Positions 50,088 through 58,736 of a stretch of 64,000 nucleotides of DNA are shown here, in pieces (positions within the stretch are counted from its first letter, which is position 1; every line of letters starts with the position of its first letter). Under the pieces are notes generated by a model. It saw only the letters and a list, made by a program, of their open reading frames with translations. It was not told the DNA's origin and searched no databases. The position numbers and the translations under genes are program-made. This DNA comes from Vannielia litorea (GTDB taxonomy: Bacteria; Pseudomonadota; Alphaproteobacteria; Rhodobacterales; Rhodobacteraceae), in assembly GCF_900142295.1 (NCBI RefSeq), contig NZ_FSRL01000001.1, positions 3,534,001-3,598,000 of the forward strand, written 5' to 3'.

Positions 50088-51257
50088 TCAGCCCTCCAGA
50101 AACTTGCCGATACGGGACAGCGCCTCGCGGATGTTCTCCTCGCTGTTGGCGTAGGAAAACCGCAAGAACCCCTCGCCATGCGCACCGAAGCTGGTGCCCG
50201 CGACGGTGGCAACGCCGCAGTCTTCGAGGAATCTGTCCTGCGCCTCGCGGGCAGAGAGGCCGGTGCCCTCGATGTTGGGAAAGGCATAGAAGGCGCCGGC
50301 CGCATCGGCGCAGCGGACGCCGGGCAGGGCATTGAGGCCATCGACGATGACCTGGCGGCGACGGTCGAAGGCCTCGACCATCCTGACCACCTCGTCCTGC
50401 GGACCTTCCAGCGCGGCGATGCCGGCGAACTGGGTGGGCGCGTTCACGCAGGAGTGGTCGTTGATGCAGAGCCGGGTGGCGTGGTCGACCAGCGCGTCGG
50501 GCCAGACGGCATAGCCGAGGCGCCAGCCCGTCATCGCGTAGGTCTTCGACCAGCCGTCGAGCATGATCAGGCGGTCGCGGATCTCGGGGTAGTTCAGCAG
50601 CGATGTGTGCTGGCGGCCGCCGTAGAGCATGCAGGAGTAGATCTCGTCCGACATCAGCACCACGTCGGGGTGGTCGGCGAGGCCCGCCACCAGCTTGTCG
50701 ATCTCTTCCTTGGGCGTCACGCCGCCGGTGGGGTTGGCCGGCGAGTTGATGATGATGAGCCGGGTGCGCGGGGTGATCTGGCCCAGAACCTCCTCGGCGG
50801 AAAAGGCAAAGCCCTTGTCCTCGCGCAGCGCGATCGGAACGGGCGTGGCGCCGGAATACTTGATGACGCTCTCGTAGATCGGGAAGCCGGGGTTGGGATA
50901 CATGATCTCGGCCCCCGCCTCGCCCAGCAGCATGCAGGCAAAGAACATGGTGGGCTTGCCGCCGGGCTGCACCACCACGTTGTCGGGGTTCACCTCGCAG
51001 CCGTGCCTCCGGTGCAGGTCGGCCGCGACCGCCGCACGCAGGGCGGGCAGGCCGTTGGCCGGGGTGTAGCCGTGGTGGCCGTCGCGCAGCGCCTTGATCC
51101 CGGCCTCGACGATATGCGCGGGCGTCTGGAAATCGGGCTGACCGATGCCGAGGTTGATGATGCTCTTGCCCTGCGCGGCGAGCTTGCCGGCGCGGGCTAG
51201 AACCTCGAAGGCGCTCTCCGTGCCGAGCCGGCCGGTGCGCTGCGAAACTGTGACCAT
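50088..51257 (-). CDS. Class I/II PLP-dependent aminotransferase
   Basis: A 389-residue fold-type I aminotransferase close to aspartate aminotransferase subgroup I-gamma. It has NLGIGQPDFQTPAHIVEAG, HGYTPANGLPALRAAVA, NSPANPTGG, SDEIYSCMLYGG and the PLP-lysine motif GWSKTYAMTGWRLGY. The C-terminal Arg region SYANSEENIREAL binds the substrate carboxylate. It is upstream of, and directly abuts, the FAD oxidase gene, suggesting joint turnover of an amino or 2-oxo/2-hydroxy acid. Exact specificity is unknown. Confidence 0.92.
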   Translation of the reverse strand: MVTVSQRTGRLGTESAFEVLARAGKLAAQGKSIINLGIGQPDFQTPAHIVEAGIKALRDGHHGYTPANGLPALRAAVAADLHRRHGCEVNPDNVVVQPGGKPTMFFACMLLGEAGAEIMYPNPGFPIYESVIKYSGATPVPIALREDKGFAFSAEEVLGQITPRTRLIIINSPANPTGGVTPKEEIDKLVAGLADHPDVVLMSDEIYSCMLYGGRQHTSLLNYPEIRDRLIMLDGWSKTYAMTGWRLGYAVWPDALVDHATRLCINDHSCVNAPTQFAGIAALEGPQDEVVRMVEAFDRRRQVIVDGLNALPGVRCADAAGAFYAFPNIEGTGLSAREAQDRFLEDCGVATVAGTSFGAHGEGFLRFSYANSEENIREALSRIGKFLEG

Positions 51258-51385
51258 GGGTGTCTCCTCCTTGGCACAGCTTTTGGCCTGCCAAGGCGGA
51301 AATGAAAAGCCTCGTGGGCGAGCAGGCTGTTGCGGCGGCTTGAGGATTGATCGAGCGGCGCGGGCGGGATAAACCGCCCCGGCGT

Positions 51386-51462
51386 GGTCCCGTGGCTCAA
51401 CTGGATAGAGCAGCCCCCTCCTAAGGGGCAGGTTACAGGTTCGAATCCTGTCGGGATCACCA
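51386..51462 (+). tRNA. tRNA-Arg (anticodon CCU)
   Basis: A 77-base cloverleaf. The acceptor stem pairs ggtcccg with cgggatc (one G-U). The D arm is gctc...gagc. The anticodon stem gcccc/ggggc encloses loop ctcctaa with anticodon CCT. The variable loop is 5 bases, the T arm is acagg-ttcgaat-cctgt, then discriminator A and encoded CCA. It decodes AGG. A GC hairpin (51367-51379 region) lies just upstream. The stop codon of the convergent dehydrogenase gene begins 3 bases after the CCA end. Confidence 0.95.
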
Positions 51463-51464
51463 AT

Positions 51465-52418
51465 TCACCCAAGAACGCGGATCGGGCTGCCATCGAGCCA
51501 GGCGCGGATGTTCTGCGCGGCCTCGGTGTAGAAGCCTGCGTAGTTGTCGCGCGAGACATAGCCAAGGTGCGGGGTGAGCACGGTGTTGGGGGCGGTGACC
51601 AGGGGGGAGGCGCCGTTGAGCGGCTCGGGGTCGTGCACATCGACGGCGGCACCGGCGATGCGGCCGCCGTGCAGCGCCGCTGCGAGGGCTTCGGTATCGA
51701 CCACGCCGGCGCGGGAGGTGTTGAGCAGGTAGGCGCTGCGCTTCATCGTGGAGAGCGCGGCGGCGTCGATCATGTGGCGGGTGGAGGCGTTGAGCGGCAC
51801 GTGGAGGCTCACCACATCGGCCTCGGCCAGCAGGGCCGCGAGCCCATCGGCGCGGCGGGCGCCCCCGGCGGCGGCGGCCTGATCGGTGAGGCTGCGGCTC
51901 CAGGCGAGCACATCCATCTCGAAGGCGGTGCCGTAGCGGGCCATGGCCTGCGCCACGCGGCCAAAGCCGATGAGCCCGAGGGTCTTGCCCTTGAGGTCGG
52001 TGCCAAGGGTCGTTTGCCAGCCTCCGGCGCGCAGGGCGGCGTCTTCCTGCGGGATGTGCCGGGCAAGGGCAAGAAGCAGGCCCCAGGTCAGCTCGGGCGT
52101 GGGGTGGCCCAGGCTGGCGGTGCCGCAGACGGTGATGCCCCGGGCGGCGGCGGCCCCCATGTCGATGGAGGCGTTGCGCATGCCGGTGGTGACCAGCAGG
52201 CGGAGATTGGGCAGCCGACCGAAGAGGGCGGCATCGAAGGGGGTGCGCTCGCGCATGGCGACGATCACCTCGAAGGGGGCAAGACGGGATGTCAGCGCCT
52301 CGCCTGTCACGGTGTCCTGAAAGGCGGTCAGCTCTACATCCGGGAGCAGCGCGGACCAGTCTGCACAGGTGAGGGCGACGTTCTGGTAATCATCCAGAAT
52401 GGCGCATCGGACTGTCAT
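51465..52418 (-). CDS. D-2-hydroxyacid dehydrogenase family protein
   Basis: A 317-residue NAD-dependent dehydrogenase related to phosphoglycerate dehydrogenase. The NAD site is TLGLIGFGRVAQAMARYG. The catalytic Arg is in LLNTSRAGVVD, the Glu in VDVHDPEPLNG, and the His in LTPHLGYVSRDN. The N-terminus MTVRCAILDDYQNVALTCADW is typical of a subfamily common in proteobacteria with unknown substrates. ATG 52418 was chosen because upstream residues are low-complexity. It stands alone, with its 3' end touching the tRNA gene. Confidence 0.92.
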   Translation of the reverse strand: MTVRCAILDDYQNVALTCADWSALLPDVELTAFQDTVTGEALTSRLAPFEVIVAMRERTPFDAALFGRLPNLRLLVTTGMRNASIDMGAAAARGITVCGTASLGHPTPELTWGLLLALARHIPQEDAALRAGGWQTTLGTDLKGKTLGLIGFGRVAQAMARYGTAFEMDVLAWSRSLTDQAAAAGGARRADGLAALLAEADVVSLHVPLNASTRHMIDAAALSTMKRSAYLLNTSRAGVVDTEALAAALHGGRIAGAAVDVHDPEPLNGASPLVTAPNTVLTPHLGYVSRDNYAGFYTEAAQNIRAWLDGSPIRVLG

Positions 52419-52536
52419 GGTGGTTTGCTCCCGTTCCTTGCCTTGCGTTCCGGCAGGGGCGAGTTGCCGGCAGCGGCAAGCTAGCGTGCCGGCCCGCGGA
52501 TTTCGAGAGGGCGCGGCGCGCGGCCGCTGCTGCAAG

Positions 52537-53862
52537 TCAGGCGGCTGATCTGGGCTGGTGCGTGCCGGCTTTCATGGCGGGCGCAAGACGCGGGCCGTAG
52601 AGCAGGACGTCGGGAAGGTGCGAAGAGGCAGGCTCCTGCATTTCGGCGGCGAGCTCCGACATGCGCTCGCTGCTCTCGAGAATCGCATTGCGCTGGCCGT
52701 TGGCCCGCTCCTGCGCCGCGGCAAGCTGGGCGATGATATCGCCGATGCCGGCGTTGCCGGCGCCTGAGCGGCTGTCTTCGATCTTGAAGGCCACGCGCAG
52801 GGTATCGAGCCCCAGCAGCATGCGCTTCATGTCGCGGCAGGAGCTGGCGATCCGGCCCGCCTCGGTCGCCACCAGCGCGTAGGCCTGACGCGACCAGGAG
52901 ATGTAATCGGACTGGAGTTCGCGCAGCATGGCGCGCTCCGGGTTGATCTCGATCCCGCCCAGTTCGCGCTGTTCGGCCATGAGCTGACGGTCGCAGCGGG
53001 TGAGGATGGTTGCCACCGACCCGACGAGAAGGGCGCGCTCGATCGTCTTGCGGATCGAGGAAAAGCTGGTGTTCTCGCCGATCACATGGGCCTCGAACCA
53101 CTCCGACATTTCGGTGGACATGCCCTCGTAGTTGCGCGCCAGAACGCTCAGCGGCCCGTCGGTGCGCTCGACTCGTGCGGCCTTGATCTGGAGGTTGCGG
53201 GGGATGCCGCCGAGGTAGGCGAACTCGGTCGAAAGTTGCCCGGTGGCCTCGAGGATCGAATCGGCGAGCACCACGAGCTCCCGCGCGCCGGAGACGCTGA
53301 CGATTGGCTCGATTCCGAGTGTCCGGCACTCGCTCATGAGCTCTTCGGCGACCGCATCGACAACGAAGGCATCGTAATCGTCGTAGCCCAGGCTGTTCAG
53401 ACCGTCGTGCAGGGCGCGCGCGTTGTCTTCGATCGAGGTGCCGGCACGCTCTGCCGCAAGCAGCCCTTCATAAAGCGCCCTGACGCGGTCGAAGAGTTTG
53501 CTCGAGGGTTTGATCCGGGCCGAGAGATACCCGCCCTTGCAGGGCGCGACGAGGGCAAAGACCCAGTAGTTGAGCCCGTCCTTGGCGCGGTTGTTCACAT
53601 AGGCTGCCGTGACCTTGCCGGCGTTCAGCTCCTCCCAGAAAACGCGGAACAGGGCCTTGGGCATGTCGGGATGGCGGATGGTCCTGTGCGGTGCGCCGAG
53701 CAGTTCCTCCCACGCGTAGGCGGCAACGCGCTGGAACACGTAGTTGCCGCTCTGGATCACGCCTCGGTCGTCGGTGCGGGAATAGAAGACCTCGCCCAGA
53801 TCGAACGGCGCCTCACCGCTCCGCGGGCGACTCTCGTCGCGGCGGTCTTCTTCAATGTCCAT
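52537..53862 (-). CDS. Soluble PAS-domain protein (Aer-like PAS)
   Basis: A 441-residue cytoplasmic protein. Residues ~25-125 form a PAS domain of the aerotaxis (Aer) type (RGVIQSGNYVFQRVAAYAW, APHRTIRHPDMPKALFRVFW, YVNNRAKDGLNYWVFALVAP). The remaining ~300 residues are helical, with long heptad-like stretches (e.g. RTIERALLVGSVATILTRC and IIAQLAAAQERANGQRNAIL). I see no histidine kinase, GGDEF, EAL or classical MCP hairpin tip, and no membrane segment. It may be a soluble chemoreceptor-like or redox-sensing protein. It has GAGGAG before its ATG and is downstream of the DsbA-like gene. Confidence 0.8.
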   Translation of the reverse strand: MDIEEDRRDESRPRSGEAPFDLGEVFYSRTDDRGVIQSGNYVFQRVAAYAWEELLGAPHRTIRHPDMPKALFRVFWEELNAGKVTAAYVNNRAKDGLNYWVFALVAPCKGGYLSARIKPSSKLFDRVRALYEGLLAAERAGTSIEDNARALHDGLNSLGYDDYDAFVVDAVAEELMSECRTLGIEPIVSVSGARELVVLADSILEATGQLSTEFAYLGGIPRNLQIKAARVERTDGPLSVLARNYEGMSTEMSEWFEAHVIGENTSFSSIRKTIERALLVGSVATILTRCDRQLMAEQRELGGIEINPERAMLRELQSDYISWSRQAYALVATEAGRIASSCRDMKRMLLGLDTLRVAFKIEDSRSGAGNAGIGDIIAQLAAAQERANGQRNAILESSERMSELAAEMQEPASSHLPDVLLYGPRLAPAMKAGTHQPRSAA

Positions 53863-53964
53863 CCGGTCGCTCCTCGGTTGCGGGCGCGGGCCGGCGCCCG
53901 CGCCTGAAGAGGTGCTACAGGGATAGTTCTACCTATTGGTTAACCCGGGGCGGATGCCCAAGGC

Positions 53965-54636
53965 TCACTCGCCCAGCTTGGCGTCGAGGATCTCGGTGAA
54001 CTCTTCGTAGTTCATGTTGGAGTGCTTCTCGCCGTCGATGACGAAGGAAGGGGTCGAATCGATCCCGTCGGCCTCGGCGTTCTTCAGGAAGAGGGCATAC
54101 ATCGCCTGCGCCTTTTCGGCATCGGCGAGGCAGGCATCGACCTGTGCGCCATCCAGCCCCGACTTGACCGCCAGCTTGCGCAGGTCGGCGTGGATGCCGG
54201 TGAGGTCGCGGGAGGCGAGCCACTCGGACTGCCCGGCATAGAGCGCGTCGGAGATGCCGAAGTAGCGCACCGGCCCGGCGCAGCGGGCCACCATCCCGGC
54301 CCAGAGCCCCGGCTTGTCGAAGTAGATCTCGCGGTAGGTGAAATGGACCTTGCCGGTGTCGATGTAGTTGGTCTTCAGCTGCTTGAAGACGTTCTGGTGA
54401 AAGCTGGCGCAATGCGGGCAGGTGAAGGAGGCATACTCGATCACCTTCACGGGGGCATTTTCGTCGCCCAGGGTCATCTCGACGATGCTCGAGGTGTCGA
54501 TTTCCTCGGCGGTCTGCGCCTGAGCGGCGAGGTCGAAGCCGGTGCCGCCGGGCGTGCTGGTGCCGCCGATGGCAAAATAGGTGCCGACCGCGAGCGCCGC
54601 GACGAAGAGGGCGGAATAGAGGATCTTGGTGTTCAT
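53965..54636 (-). CDS. DsbA-family thiol:disulfide oxidoreductase
   Basis: A 223-residue exported thioredoxin-fold protein. The N-terminal helix MNTKILYSALFVAALAVGTYF acts as signal or anchor. The redox motif is CPHC within EYASFTCPHCASFHQNVF, followed by a helical insertion and the cis-proline region DGIDSTPSFVIDGEKHS. It most resembles the DsbA-like (thioredoxin_4) proteins of alphaproteobacteria rather than E. coli DsbA. ATG 54636 was chosen as the start of the membrane helix. It lies 31 bases after the DUF721 gene on the same strand. Confidence 0.9.
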   Translation of the reverse strand: MNTKILYSALFVAALAVGTYFAIGGTSTPGGTGFDLAAQAQTAEEIDTSSIVEMTLGDENAPVKVIEYASFTCPHCASFHQNVFKQLKTNYIDTGKVHFTYREIYFDKPGLWAGMVARCAGPVRYFGISDALYAGQSEWLASRDLTGIHADLRKLAVKSGLDGAQVDACLADAEKAQAMYALFLKNAEADGIDSTPSFVIDGEKHSNMNYEEFTEILDAKLGE

Positions 54637-54667
54637 GAGGGGCCTTTCAGTCTGCTCGACCGGGCGT

Positions 54668-55189
54668 TCAGCCGCGTCCGGTTTTCTGGATGACATGGGC
54701 GCCGAGACGGCTCAAGGCCGCTTTCAGCGCGGGATCGGTGACGCCCTCGGCCAGAGCCTGTGCCGCCGCCTGCTGGGCGGGTGCAGGCGCGGCGCGGCGG
54801 CGGGGCGCGTGGTTGAAATCGGCCTGTCCCTCGGCAAAGCCGGTGGGTGCCGTCTGGGTGAACTGGATGCGCTGGATCGCGGCATAGCCGTAGACCGCGT
54901 TGATCCGCTCGCGGATCTGCTCCTTCTGCATCTCGAGCATCGGTGCGTTGGCCCCGGTGGTCAGCACCCGCAGGGTTGCACCGAAGGTACCGCGCCCGAA
55001 CTTGACCTCGAGCGGGCGGGTGATGGCGGCGGTCTCCTCGCCGACAATCTCGGGCCAATGCGTGAGCACGCGCATCTCGGCGAAGCCGCGCTTCTCGCTC
55101 GCCTTGCGGATATCCGCAGTCACGAACTTCGCCGTCTGGGCGAAGCCGCGCATGTGGCGCTTTGGCGTGGATGGGGCGGGTTTGGCCAT
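54668..55189 (-). CDS. DUF721 family protein (DciA-like)
   Basis: A 173-residue cytoplasmic protein with the DUF721 region near residues 12-105 (GFAQTAKFVTADIRKASEKRG, RVLTHWPEIVGEETAAITRP, LRVLTTGANAPMLEMQKEQI, RINAVYGYAAIQRIQF). DciA-type members help load the replicative helicase; alphaproteobacterial members are less studied. It is divergent from mutY and directly upstream of the dsbA-like gene, an arrangement common in Rhodobacteraceae. The acidic/Ala-rich C-terminus is poorly conserved. Confidence 0.87.
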   Translation of the reverse strand: MAKPAPSTPKRHMRGFAQTAKFVTADIRKASEKRGFAEMRVLTHWPEIVGEETAAITRPLEVKFGRGTFGATLRVLTTGANAPMLEMQKEQIRERINAVYGYAAIQRIQFTQTAPTGFAEGQADFNHAPRRRAAPAPAQQAAAQALAEGVTDPALKAALSRLGAHVIQKTGRG

Positions 55190-55276
55190 GGCCTCGCAAT
55201 TCGGGTTGTGCGGCCCTATCTTACCGCCCGCAAGCCCGGAGGGGCCAGCCAAATGCGGGCAGGGGAGCCATAAACA

Positions 55277-56317
55277 TTGCGTGACGGCGAGATGAGCACG
55301 GCGCTGCTGGCGTGGTACGATGCCAATGCCCGCGTGCTGCCCTGGCGGGTGCCGCCACGCAGTGACGAGCGCCCCGACCCCTATCGCATCTGGCTTTCGG
55401 AGGTGATGCTCCAGCAGACGACCGTGGCGGCGGTGAAGGACTACTTTGCCACGTTCACCCGGCTCTGGCCGACGGTGGAGGCGCTGGCGGCGGCCAAGGA
55501 CGAAGACGTGATGGCCCGCTGGGCCGGGCTTGGCTACTACGCCCGCGCCCGCAACCTGCTGAAATGCGCCCGCGCGGTGGCCGAACGCGGCGGCTTTCCC
55601 GACACCGTGGAGGGCCTGCGCGCGTTGCCGGGCATCGGCCCCTACACGGCCGCGGCTGTGGCGGCGATTGCCTTTGGCCGGCCCGAGACCGTGGTTGATG
55701 GCAACGTGGAGCGGGTGATGGCGCGGCTGCATGCGGTGCAGGAGCCGCTGCCCGCGAGCAAGCCGGTGCTGGTGGCCCATGCCGCCGCGCTCACGCCCGA
55801 GGCACGGGCGGGGGACTATGCGCAGGCGGTGATGGACCTCGGCGCCACGATCTGCACGCCAAAGAGCCCGGCCTGCGGCATCTGCCCCTGTCGCGCGCCC
55901 TGCAAGGCCCGCGCCGAGGGCATTGCCGCCGAACTGCCCCGCAAGACCCCGAAGAAGCCCAAGCCGGTGCGGCTGGGGCATGTCTTCGTGATCCGCCGGG
56001 AGGATGGGGCCTTTCTGCTCGAGCGGCGACCCGACCGCGGGCTGCTGGGCGGGATGCTGGGCTGGCCGGGCTCGGACTGGGGCGAGGCGCCGGAGTTTGC
56101 GCCGCCCGTCGCGGGCGCGCTGGAGGAGGTGGGCGAGGTGCGCCACACCTTCACGCATTTTCACCTCATCCTGCGGGTTCATGCCGGACGCGTGGATGGG
56201 GCGGCTCCGGACGGGCTGGGCTGGCAGCGCCTCTCGCCCGCGGCGCTCCCCACGGTGATGCGCAAGGCCTATGACCTCGCGGCCACGTCGCCCGCGCTGA
56301 ATGTCGCAGGCGATTGA
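55277..56317 (+). CDS. mutY: A/G-specific adenine glycosylase
   Basis: About 346 residues. It removes adenine mispaired with 8-oxoguanine. The helix-hairpin-helix region is LPGIGPYTAAAVAAIAF, the catalytic Glu lies in YRIWLSEVMLQQTTV, and the catalytic Asp in VVDGNVERVMAR. The [4Fe-4S] motif C-X6-C-X2-C-X5-C is intact in the CTPKSPACGICPC region. The C-terminal third is the MutT-like domain that reads 8-oxoguanine (HVFVIRREDGAFLLERRPD). TTG 55277 has AGGGGAG 9 bases upstream; ATG 55292 is the alternative. Divergent from the DUF721 gene. Confidence 0.95.
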   Translation: MRDGEMSTALLAWYDANARVLPWRVPPRSDERPDPYRIWLSEVMLQQTTVAAVKDYFATFTRLWPTVEALAAAKDEDVMARWAGLGYYARARNLLKCARAVAERGGFPDTVEGLRALPGIGPYTAAAVAAIAFGRPETVVDGNVERVMARLHAVQEPLPASKPVLVAHAAALTPEARAGDYAQAVMDLGATICTPKSPACGICPCRAPCKARAEGIAAELPRKTPKKPKPVRLGHVFVIRREDGAFLLERRPDRGLLGGMLGWPGSDWGEAPEFAPPVAGALEEVGEVRHTFTHFHLILRVHAGRVDGAAPDGLGWQRLSPAALPTVMRKAYDLAATSPALNVAGD

Positions 56318-56377
56318 AACGCCGCTCTCGGCCCGTATGATCCGGGCGGGGCGCGCATGACCACCGGGAGAGGGCCA

Positions 56378-57508
56378 ATGGCCTCTGCATCCATATCCGA
56401 CCTTCGCGCGGCGGCGCCCTTCTGGGTGTCGCTGCTGACCGTGCCGCTGGTGCTGGCCTCCGCGGCCTGGGGTGGGCCCTGGGTGCTGGCGGTGCCGCTC
56501 TTCACCCTCGTCGGCTTCACGCTTCTCGACGGGTTCACCGGGCTGAACCTCGACAATGCCGATACGGAGACGGAGGAGGCGCAGCTCTTCTGGTACAAGC
56601 TCATCACGCTGATCTGGTGCCCGGTGCAGGTCGTGCTCCTGCTTGTCATTCTGGCCTGGGTGCCCGGGGCGGATCACCTGAACCTGCTGGAGAAGATCCT
56701 GGTGTTCTTCGGCGTCGGGGTGACCAACGGGGCGATCGGGATCGTCTATGCCCACGAGCTCGTTCACCAGCGCAACCGGCTGGAGCGATGGCTGGGCGAC
56801 GTGCTTCTGGCCTCGGTGCTCTACTCGCATTTCCGCTCGGAGCATCTGCTGGTGCATCACGTCCATGTCGGCACGCGCCGCGACGCGGTGACGGCGCGCT
56901 ATGGCGAGAACTACTGGCGGTACCTGCTGAGGGTGATCCGGGAAGAGCCGGTGAGCGCCTTCCATGCCGAAAAGGCGATGCTGGCGCGCAAGGGCTTGCC
57001 GTGGTGGCACCGGAGCAACCCGCATTGGCGCTACTGGGCGCTGCAGCTGGTCTTCGTCGTCGCGGCCCTTGCGCTGGGCGGCTGGGCCGGGTTCCTGCTG
57101 TTTCTCTACCAGGCGGGCACGGCGATCTGGCTGCTGGAACTGACCAACTACATCGAGCACTACGGGCTGACGCGAAAGCACCTCGGCGAGGGCCGCTACG
57201 AGCCGGTGCGGCCGCATCATTCGTGGAATGCCTCGCACAGGGCGACGAACTGGCTGCTCATCAACCTCCAGCGCCACTCCGACCACCACTACAAGCCGTC
57301 GCGGCGGTTTCCTCTGCTGCAAACCTACGATGCGGGCGAGGCGCCGCAGCTGCCCTTCGGCTACCCGGCGATGGGCTTCATGGCGCTGGTCAGCCCGCTG
57401 TGGTTTCGGGCGATGAACCCTCGGGTGCGCAAGTGGCGGGCGATGTATTACCCGGAGGTCACCGACTGGGGGCCCTACAAGCGCGGAGAACTGCCCTTGC
57501 CGCGCTGA
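56378..57508 (+). CDS. alkB: AlkB-type integral-membrane alkane 1-monooxygenase
   Basis: A 376-residue diiron membrane hydroxylase with about six helices. All histidine boxes are present: HELVHQ, HLLVHHVHVG, the intermediate NYIEHYG and the C-terminal LQRHSDHHYKPSRR. It would oxidise medium-chain alkanes or similar molecules to 1-alcohols using rubredoxin electrons. No rubredoxin or rubredoxin reductase gene is nearby. ATG 56378 follows GGGAGAGG at 6 bases; ATG 56357 is in frame upstream. It stands alone on the plus strand after mutY. Confidence 0.92.
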   Translation: MASASISDLRAAAPFWVSLLTVPLVLASAAWGGPWVLAVPLFTLVGFTLLDGFTGLNLDNADTETEEAQLFWYKLITLIWCPVQVVLLLVILAWVPGADHLNLLEKILVFFGVGVTNGAIGIVYAHELVHQRNRLERWLGDVLLASVLYSHFRSEHLLVHHVHVGTRRDAVTARYGENYWRYLLRVIREEPVSAFHAEKAMLARKGLPWWHRSNPHWRYWALQLVFVVAALALGGWAGFLLFLYQAGTAIWLLELTNYIEHYGLTRKHLGEGRYEPVRPHHSWNASHRATNWLLINLQRHSDHHYKPSRRFPLLQTYDAGEAPQLPFGYPAMGFMALVSPLWFRAMNPRVRKWRAMYYPEVTDWGPYKRGELPLPR

Positions 57509-57577
57509 GGCCCCGCGCCGCCGTCATCCTCGGGTCAAGCCCCAGGAAGACGGTGAACGGGTCGGCCGGCGGGCCGC

Positions 57578-58282
57578 TCACACCATGCGGATCACGTCCT
57601 TGTCGATGGCGAGCATGTAGCCACGGCGTGCGATGTTCTTCACCAGCAGCTCGCTGACCATCTGGTTGCCCAGCGAATCGCGCAGGCGCTTGATCCGGGT
57701 CGCGCCGGCGGCCTCGTCGCAATCGGACTCGGACTTGCCCTGGATCACCCCCTCGATGGCGGCGCCGCTCAGGACATCGTCATCCATCCGGGCCTCGGCC
57801 AGCACCGCCAGCGTTTCGATCGCGGCCTCGGTCAGCTTGAATTCCATGTTGTTCAGAAGCACCACCCGCTCCTCGCGGGAGATCACCAGCGAGTTCACCT
57901 GGATGCCGCTGCGCTCGATCTCGCCCATCCGCCTGTTCAGGGCAATGATGGTGACGAGAAAGACCAGCGCCGCGATCAGCAGCGCGGTGGAAAACAGCAG
58001 CAGCACGAAGATGACGATCCGGTAGCTCACCAGCACGTCGCCGAAGGCCGTGCCCGATTGCGCGAGGATCTCGAGCAGGGTCACCGCCTCGCCCGACACG
58101 AGCGCGTCGTTCTCGGTGAAGATCTGCTCGACCCGCGCGTTGAAGGCGTTGCCGTCGGGCAGGGTGAGAAAGAGGAACACCGCCGCCACACCGAGGATGG
58201 CGACGATGCCCGCGATGCCCCACGTCACGACCTTGCCGCCGGTCTGGCGGAGATCAGTAGCGGAGGAAGTTTGATCCGGCAT
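57578..58282 (-). CDS. Membrane-anchored protein with C-terminal winged-helix domain
   Basis: A 234-residue protein with two membrane helices (~19-41 and ~88-114) enclosing a short periplasmic loop. The cytoplasmic C-terminal domain (~136-233) looks like an OmpR/ToxR-type winged helix: MEFKLTEAAIETLAVLAEA, ATRIKRLRDSLGNQMVSELL, and the wing NIARRGYMLAIDKD. The order membrane-then-DNA-binding is the reverse of ToxR or CadC. It could sense envelope stress and bind DNA at the membrane, but DNA binding is unproven. Its start lies inside the 3' end of the small secreted-protein gene (29-base overlap), so the two are probably coupled. Confidence 0.75.
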   Translation of the reverse strand: MPDQTSSATDLRQTGGKVVTWGIAGIVAILGVAAVFLFLTLPDGNAFNARVEQIFTENDALVSGEAVTLLEILAQSGTAFGDVLVSYRIVIFVLLLFSTALLIAALVFLVTIIALNRRMGEIERSGIQVNSLVISREERVVLLNNMEFKLTEAAIETLAVLAEARMDDDVLSGAAIEGVIQGKSESDCDEAAGATRIKRLRDSLGNQMVSELLVKNIARRGYMLAIDKDVIRMV

Positions 58283-58547
58283 TCTGTTGCTGCGCCTTGC
58301 TGGGTGTGCCCTCGAAGAGCGAGATGACATTGAGTAGCACCCAACCGCCACGCTGCAAACGGCTGGCGATCTGCGCCTGCGCCTCGCCGCCGGGCGGGCA
58401 GGCATTGCCAAGCTCCATCACACCGTAATGGAGCTTGAGCGGATTGTCCTGCTTGGCCTTGTACTCGGCATAGCAGGTGGCCCCCGCAGGGGTTGCCGCC
58501 AGCATCACTGCGAATGCGGCGGCGGGGAGGGTGAAGAGCGTTTTCAT
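58254..58547 (-). CDS. Small secreted protein of unknown function
   Basis: A 97-residue exported protein. The signal peptide MKTLFTLPAAAFAVMLAATPAG ends near AGA/T. The mature part has two cysteines (ATCYAEY and NACPPGG), likely a disulfide, and an amphipathic end (LQRGGWVLLNVISLFEGTPSK). I do not recognise a named family. It precedes and overlaps the membrane winged-helix gene, so it may be a periplasmic partner of that sensor. The ATG at 58547 was chosen because it starts the signal peptide. Confidence 0.75.
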   Translation of the reverse strand: MKTLFTLPAAAFAVMLAATPAGATCYAEYKAKQDNPLKLHYGVMELGNACPPGGEAQAQIASRLQRGGWVLLNVISLFEGTPSKAQQQNAGSNFLRY

Positions 58548-58736
58548 GCGCCTACTCATGCGTTTGCGCCGACCGATATTCAATAACAAAGCCCGGTAAA
58601 TGCCCTGATATGCGATAGCCCGGGGGTGATATTGTTTGTCCTCCTTTGCCAAGCACATCCTTGCCTCATCACCGCCCCGGTGCGTCTCGGACAGACGCCC
58701 ATCCCGGGCCTCAGAGACGCAAGAAAGGACGACGCC

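Noticed and set aside
51386..51462. tRNA-Arg as an integration site for a genomic island
   Set aside because: No integrase gene, no direct repeat of the tRNA 3' end and no change in composition were noticed on either side.
54668..57322. An 884-codon minus-strand open frame ending in the DUF721 protein
   Set aside because: Only the last 173 codons are a real protein. The rest lies opposite mutY and alkB, both of which have intact catalytic motifs.
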